DNA of 64,000 nt from Bemisia tabaci (Eukaryota; Arthropoda; Insecta; Hemiptera; Aleyrodidae). The position numbers were made by a program, and so were the translations under genes. Numbering within the stretch: position 1 is the first letter of the stretch; every line of letters begins with the position of its first letter. The notes under the pieces were generated by a model. The model saw only the letters and a program-made list of their open reading frames with translations. It made no database searches and was not told the DNA's origin. The stretch lies in the NCBI RefSeq assembly GCF_918797505.1, contig NC_092794.1, forward strand, positions 72,329,345 through 72,393,344, read 5' to 3'. This document shows positions 58,061-64,000 of this stretch, piece by piece.

Positions 58061-58984
58061 AGACAGGGTGTACCAAAAATCCCCTCTATCATTGTCTAAT
58101 TTTTGATCAGTAGGACCGCATTAAACTGAAAGAAACCAAGCCTTATCAGCTATCGCCAAAAATTGGGCAATTTAATGTTTTACATGAAAACGGTTGTGCG
58201 GATTTGTGTGCAAATTACACTGACTTTTCTGCATTGTACGAAGCAAATTCCTTAAATTTTGCAAAGGAATCCGTGCACATTTTCTCCTGTAAAAAATTAT
58301 ATTGTCCAGTTAAATTTGGCAATCGCTGATGTGGCTTGGCTCCTTTTTGCTTAAAGGGTCCAGTTAAAGAGAGAGAGAAATGAAACTTTGGCAATGCTCC
58401 AATCTGTAAGAAAACTTTTTTTGTGGGAATCAAAATTTTCAGGCATAATAATTTGAACGATCCCAAATACGTTCCGGAGGGCTCCGACCCTGCGAAAATA
58501 AGGTATAAAAGTATAGAACGTTCCGCAACCTCTTAACTGTCTTTGTCTAGCCATCATTAAATTTGTACTGATTCCTTCAGGGAAAATCAACTCAGTCGAC
58601 ACACAGACTGATACGCCAATTCAATGCAGTATGTTTATTGCAGAGGTCCCGAATCGATGCGAATGCTGCGGATTGCCCCCTTATCGAGGAAGAATGCAAC
58701 CCGCTTGCCCACAGGGCGCGGTGTGGAACCCCCTCCCGGGAGCTCCTTTTGAAACACCGAGTCGCGGTTCTGTAACTGTTGAGAGCTCTTTCATTACATG
58801 TTATCAGTCATACGAGAGGCATTAGTCTGCATATTGGACCACGCTGACAAATCAGACGAAAAACCGTGAGTTTTCTTCCTATCTTACTTGAAATTTAGCG
58901 CTTTCGCAAAGATCTGACAACAATGAAGGGTTTTGACCCGCACCGCCGCGCCACTCCGTGTCTTTTGCAGAAATCTCCGGCTGC
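58061..58984. other. Unassigned, starts with an ACAGGGTGTACCA motif
   Basis: GACAGGGTGTACCAAAAATCC at 58062 resembles the ends at 12934 and 39553. No partner end was found. A Cys/Pro-rich 64-codon plus frame at 58631-58825 is not recognised. Confidence 0.3.
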
Positions 58985-59100
58985 ATCTTACACCCTCGGA
59001 TTTCAATTCCATAAGTCGTCACCTACCAGCTAAAGCATCACAAGCGCAATGCGACGATTCACAATTTCCGTCGCCATTTTATTTTTTACAGAGAGACTCT
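58985..59100. mobile_element. Relative of the 40992 palindromic MITE
   Basis: Shares ATCACAAGCGC-ATGCGACG, TTTCCG-CGCCATTTTATTTT and TTACAGAGA in inverse orientation with 40992-41151. Only one arm is clear. Confidence 0.6.
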
Positions 59101-59103
59101 TCA

Positions 59104-59240
59104 ATGAGGTTGTCCGCAAATTGTGAAGTGAGGAGTGCATTTAAGACTTTGCCGATGCGCTCATCGTAATTTTTGAGAGACTTTCTATGAGTAACAAGTC
59201 ATATTCTCGCTCTAGCAAAAGTTTGCAACAGGCCCATTGT
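59104..59240. mobile_element. Truncated copy of the 34194 TA-flanked element
   Basis: One arm only, ending AAAGTTTGCAACAGGCCCAT. GTGAAGT-AGGAGTGCATTT and TTTGCCGATGCGCTCATCG match the right arm at 34690-34812. Confidence 0.82.
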
Positions 59241-59280
59241 TCAACGCAGCTGTCCAAAAATGTCCTTGAATTCTAAAAAC

Positions 59281-59424
59281 TTGAGGTCGAGCTGCCGAAG
59301 TTCGGGTCGAAGATCTGAAGTACTTCGATAGATACCAAAGGGTTCGGGTCACACATCTGAAGTACTCCGGTACATACCGAAGCGCCTCGATGTCTGACCC
59401 GAACTTCGGCAGCTCGACCTCAAA
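59281..59424. repeat. Hairpin with perfect 28-bp arms
   Basis: TTGAGGTCGAGCTGCCGAAG and the next 8 bases (59281-59308) are exactly inverted at 59397-59424. Between them two diverged direct repeats share TCGGGTC, ATCTGAAGTACT and ATACC-AAG. Confidence 0.88.
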
Positions 59425-59586
59425 TTTTCGGATGTGTGATCAGAAAACTTCAGAGATCCATATGACCTCGCAATTTCGGGCCCCACGCACGAAGTTTTTT
59501 TCTCCGTGTACGTATGAAATTATTCTTGAACAAAAGTACTTTCTCTTATCGTATGAGACCTTTCTTTTGTGCGTCGTGTTGCTCAT

Positions 59587-59799
59587 ACACTGAGAAAAAG
59601 ATTGGTAAAATTTACCACTCCCTCACGCTGTATTTCACACAGCGTCAATTCAAAGTCAATTCTGCCGGGGAAAAAAGGTAAACGTTACTAGATACTGGTA
59701 CAGGTAACCATTCCTTTGGCAGAATCGACTTTCAATTCACGCTGTGTAAAACACAGCGTGAAGGATTAGTAAATTCTACCAATCTTTTTTTTTCAGTGT
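59587..59799. mobile_element. 213-bp CACTGAGA MITE with hairpin arms
   Basis: ACACTGAGAAAAAGATTGG and TTAGTAAATTCTACC/AATCTTTTTTTTTCAGTGT bound the element. Inside, CACGCTGTATTTCACACAGCG and inverse CACGCTGTGTAAAACACAGCG pair, then TCAATTCAAAGTC / GACTTTCAATTC. Confidence 0.88.
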
Positions 59800-59906
59800 G
59801 ATAAACCATGCATAATAGCAAGCTTGCTGATCCTCTTCGATATAAAATTAGCACGATTCGAGGTTTTAGGTAAAATCTTGAAAGAAAGATTTTCGAGATC
59901 TGAAAA

Positions 59907-59984
59907 GGACGTATTTATGCTAAAAGAAACTATGTCACACGCAATCCCTATGCACATAGGTCATTTTAGCATATAAATACGTCC
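59907..59984. mobile_element. Short (78-bp) GGACG hairpin MITE
   Basis: GGACGTATTTATGCTAAAAG...TTTTAGCATATAAATACGTCC. Flanks AAAA and AAAC. Short-class relative of the 122-bp family. Confidence 0.85.
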
Positions 59985-60352
59985 AAACGATGGGAAAGAA
60001 GAACCTAGATAAGGAAATAGTACTCAGTATTCTTGAGAGTCGAAACCGTGAAGGAGCGCAGAGGAAAATTCTTAAAAAGAAAGTGAGTAAACAAAAGCTT
60101 GGCAGTCTGTCTCCGTAATTGATGTTGTTCCGAGTGGAAAACGAATCAAGAGCCGGATTTTAATTGCCAAATAAGACTTGTATAATGGACATTTCAACGT
60201 CTTGAAGCTTTTTCCTCGGAATGCTGTAGAGGAGCTTTTTAGTTGCACTTGAAGAAGAGCATCCAAAATCGTACTTGAAATTCGCTGATGGAGACTCAAA
60301 TACACACATTGCAGTAATTGTTAAACCTTAGATGCCCAAGCTGGGTCAAATT

Positions 60353-60474
60353 GGACGTATTTCTGCCAAATGGAGCTATGTGCACTAAGACATGAGCCCT
60401 GAGACCCATAAGAATGTATGCATAACAGGGCTCACGTCATAATGCACATAGTTCCGTTTGACAGAAATACGTCC
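60353..60474 (+). mobile_element. 122-bp GGACG hairpin MITE, copy 6
   Basis: CTGCCAAATGG on the left and CCGTTTGACAG on the right. Flanks AATT and GATT. Loop in the same orientation as copies 1 and 3. Confidence 0.9.
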
Positions 60475-60605
60475 GATTGATCTAAGGCTTGCTAAAAACA
60501 CGAGCTCTGTCACGGCAACTTCGGTCATTCGCGCCTCAGCAATTCCATCAAATTGAAAAAGTAGATGAAAAATTGAGGGTAAACACAGCCGAAGGTAGGA
60601 GAAAC

Positions 60606-61007
60606 GTAATCTAACCTCGTTTTTTAACTTCTCTTCCGAATCTGAGCGACACCTCATTGGCACTTGGCAGAATAGAGCGGAGCTATGCGAGTTGACGTCT
60701 CGCGCCATCGCGCCTTCAATTTTGCGTATATGCATTATGGACACCCATCAAGCACGAATAGTTGTATCTCTGCGCCGTTACCAACGCGCGACCTTTCCCT
60801 TGCTTTATTTCCATAATGAGTTGGTTCCGTTTGTATCATTTCCAGTGGCGCTTCAAAGGCTACGTGAGCAACTTAGCCGAAATAGTAAAGAGGTAATCGG
60901 GCTTTATATTTTAAATTCCCTCCCGAATCTGGGCGGCACCTTATTGGCAGCGTAGAGCGGAGCATTGCGAATCCACGCCTCCTGTCATCGCGCCTTCCAT
61001 TTTGGTA
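60606..61007. repeat. Pair of about 115-bp diverged direct repeats
   Basis: 60606-60728 and 60893-61007 share TTC(C)-TCCGAATCTG-GCGGCACCT-ATTGGCA, AGAGCGGAGC, ATGCGA and CATCGCGCCTTC. Same orientation, 287 bases apart. Confidence 0.78.
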
Positions 61008-61079
61008 AGTTGGTCAATACAATTCACATGCAGAATAAATTCCAATCAAAGGGAACTTGGCTCCTTGTTTTAATAATTC

Positions 61080-61627
61080 AATGGACCACTAGACAAGGTA
61101 CGAATTTCAGCATTCTGATACATGTTTCCTAACCAAAATTTCACGTAAAACACGATGCTTACAACGAAAATTACCGAAATCAATACCTTACGAAGATTTT
61201 TAATGATTCTTAATGCGTGAATTCAAACCACCCGCTCATGAAAACTCAACGCGATTAACATCGCGCGCTAAATGTTATCATGACAGTCTCTGCGATAAAA
61301 AAAATCTGGCAACCTCGATCTTGACGCTTTGGCTCAGTTGTAGCAAATTGCTTACAGTTTGAACAACACATGGTGGGAAATGAACATTGCTCGATTGAGA
61401 AGCTTGCTGAAATCGTTGTAGTGCGCGATTTGACTCACGTAGAGTTTTGAGTTTCTTGTGAGCGGGCAGTTCAAATTCCTCGTAACCAATGTGAAATAAA
61501 AACGTTAATATCTTCGTCAGGAGTTGGTTTCCGTAATTTTCGTTGTGTGAATCGTTTTTTACGCGAAATTCTGGTTAAGAAACATGTATCAGATTGCTTG
61601 AATTCGTACCTTGTCTAGTGGTCCATT
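61080..61627. mobile_element. 548-bp palindromic element
   Basis: AATGGACCACTAGACAAGG and inverse are the ends. Arms of about 250 bases pair (CTGATACATGTTTC, ACGAAAATTACC, CGAAGAT, ATCGCGCGCTA). The turn is near 61350. Arm divergence is moderate. Confidence 0.82.
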
Positions 61628-64000
61628 CTACCTAATTCGATTTAATTATCTGACAAAAAATTGGAGAAAAGTATCCAACAAAAGAAACAAAAAAATATTT
61701 CCTGATTTGATAAACTCTGCGAACATTTTTCAATGGACAAACTCTTGCCCTCTCATTAAATTATACGGATTCTCGTGCGTCAAACTTTTTTTTAAAAACA
61801 AATTGCCTTTGATAGTTTATTATACGTTTCCCTGAAAACTTATTTTCATTTGTATCTCATACATGCTCGAGAGAGCCGTTAGATTTGCAACCCCTGCACA
61901 CCATGGCAACGCAATTTTCAATGTTATCTTCATTTATTACTCCCTTTCATGAATGCTCTTCTCCTCCCACGTATTTCGTGGAAATCCACGAACGATAATG
62001 CGTAAACGTCAATCAGCGTTGTTTGCTTTTACGAGCAGAAACAAGAGGGAAATAAAAGAAAAGAATTTCACTCCCGCGAGGAGATTCAGGTGAAAATTAC
62101 TCAAGGTGGGTGTGCTGCTGCAAGGGGAAAAAATCTTTTCTTCACCACTAATTTCCTCTTCCCGACACGAACTTGATTTACTCAGCAATAATGACCTTAC
62201 ACGTCTATATCTTATGGAATTTCTGCTCGATGACCCTGCAAAATATATATGGATCAGAGCTTCTTCTTCCTCTGCTGGTTTATTGGCTTTTATTCCTTAT
62301 GTGGAACCTACAACCATCTATAGACAAAGAGTTTAGAGCTTTTAAAAGGGAATCCGAGGAAGAAAAGGCTAGTGCTTTCCTCTTTTTTTCTTTTTTTTAA
62401 TTTAAAAAAAAAATGACTTTACACGGAACATGAATCGAACAAGAAGAGATACAAACATTATGAGTGACTTTAAAATTTCAGAAATAAGCAGGTAAAAGTG
62501 TGGTTGGACACCGTTAATTGAATATCTCCGTTCAAAAACGACCTAACTCGGGTTTTCAGCTAGATGCCCGTTATGTAGCTGAGGCTTTTTCACAGTCAGA
62601 AAGCTGAGGAATTTTCAGCTCACAGACGGCCAATTTCCCAGCGTCTGTCACATTCCTCAACGAAGCGCCATCTTTCCACATTCTTAGAGGGATGCAAGTA
62701 AGTCCGTGAAACATGCCTACCCAGTTCTAGACCCTTCATTATCACTTTATTCCTACGTGGATGTTGCTAGATTGCGTAGTAAAGTCCGTATAATCATAGG
62801 TATATAAAGCCTGCTACTTTACTATCCGACAACTATGCTGGTCTATAACACCTGCGTTCAAATGCCAGGCTAGGCTAAAGAGAGCCTCAATATATTCACT
62901 GGGTCTGAAAGGCCGTTTCTCGGCACTTTCAGGCCAGACGAAATCACAAGACGCTCTTAAAAGCAAAAGAGGTAAAAGATTCGACGGCGAAAATTGGAAA
63001 ATTCATGCCACGAAAATGTGAACATTTCCGTATGTATTTGTAGGGAAACCAAATGAAAGCAGGGATGAAAAGATAAAATGAGTGATGTTGACTAGAATTG
63101 TAAAGCATTTCTATCATTGTGTCATCGGCGTTCTGGATTGAAAATTTCTTTTTTTTTTAACCGCAGTTGAACCCTCTAAATAAATCAAAAAGCGTCATCA
63201 TACTAAATACGAGATTATGAAAACAGCCATTCATTGGTTTTGCAATAATTTAGTTACTGTACATGCGTTGTATCTATAATTTACATGTATAAATCGTTCA
63301 TGTCACAGGCTCAAACCCCTATGCAAAGTTACATATTTTATCCACGTGCAGCTATAATTCCAGAGGCCGCACTTTTCTATTCATTAACATAGTTTGTCAA
63401 ACCCCGAGTTTTGTAAATAATTAAATAAAATTACTGAAATTTTAAAGAGACTGCACTTATGCCGGTTAAACCAGCTCGGAGGCTACGGGGTGTATTTCAC
63501 TAAGCGAAAATAATGCTTCAATACTGTGACTGCATGCACGTCTCTGCCAGTTTTCGTGACAAAATTTGCATGCTACATGTTAATTTGACCAGAAAATCGG
63601 GAGAACTTGGCCGAAGGTGCTCTCATAATAGACGGATCGTTGCATTCAGCTATTGTTTTATTCAGCGCCTCGGCCGGAAAATCCGAGCTAATTTAAAACG
63701 TTCACCAGAGGATAGGATTATCTCGTTGCGTCAGATAACGCCAACTGTGGTGTGACCCAAACTTGTCAGCTTGTTCAGGCCGACGTCAGGCAGCGCTCAA
63801 AAATTTGCATCTCTGCAAATCCCATAACACCGAGTTTAGCAACGAATCTGTCCTGACACTCTAAATATTCACGACCTTGTAAGTTTTTGCGATAACAATT
63901 TCCGTCTTAAATGAAGCGAGCGCGTCACACGCGTGAAGGAGCACTAGATTAACATGACCCAAATTAAAATTTTCATAGACTTACTGCCTTTCTTAAGACT
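61628..64000. other. Unassigned sequence
   Basis: No recognised gene, hairpin family or tandem array. Open frames of up to about 80 codons lack family signals. Confidence 0.4.

Overview
This window reads as gene-poor eukaryotic nuclear DNA, most likely from an insect. The evidence is long AT-rich non-coding sequence, homopolymer runs, microsatellites, tRNA-derived SINE heads, non-LTR retrotransposon remnants, Helitron ends and very many small palindromic DNA transposons. A sap-sucking hemipteran (whitefly-like) is my best guess from the style of the repeats; this is recollection, not proof. There are no bacterial operons, rRNA genes, CRISPR arrays or intact viral genes.

Only one stretch looks like host protein-coding sequence: a GC-rich first coding exon on the minus strand at 49252-49472, with an upstream in-frame stop and a good GTGAGT splice donor. 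Its product is not recognised, and I found no partner exon. The other long open frames lie in repeats or have no recognisable content.

Layout. 1-8.7 kb: three Helitron ends (1-112, 2498-3390, 5112-8697). The third is split by a 2.69-kb TIR element that carries a 130-bp tandem array. 9-14.2 kb: a 30-bp TIR element pair and a 1.2-kb near-perfect palindrome. 14.6-21 kb: several hairpin MITEs, plus a 5'-truncated LINE inserted into a 245-bp MITE. 21-31 kb: MITEs with CACTGAAA ends, a tRNA-derived SINE, and palindromes at 26.9, 27.9-28.6, 29.1-29.8 and 30.3-30.7 kb. 31.6-31.8 kb: a second LINE C-terminus. 33-41 kb: an hAT-like MITE with a perfect 8-bp duplication, a TA-flanked palindromic element, a palindrome with a 157-bp (CAA)n array in its loop, and a second 245-bp MITE interrupted by a poly-A retrocopy. 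41-64 kb: six 122-bp hairpin MITEs and relatives, a SINE inside another MITE, the host exon, a recent 418-bp duplication, and more palindromic elements.

The main biological message is layered transposition. Comparing copies gives exact insertion sites, target duplications and relative ages for at least five nested insertions. Most families are self-complementary and transposase-less, and two hairpin families show paired changes that preserve stems.
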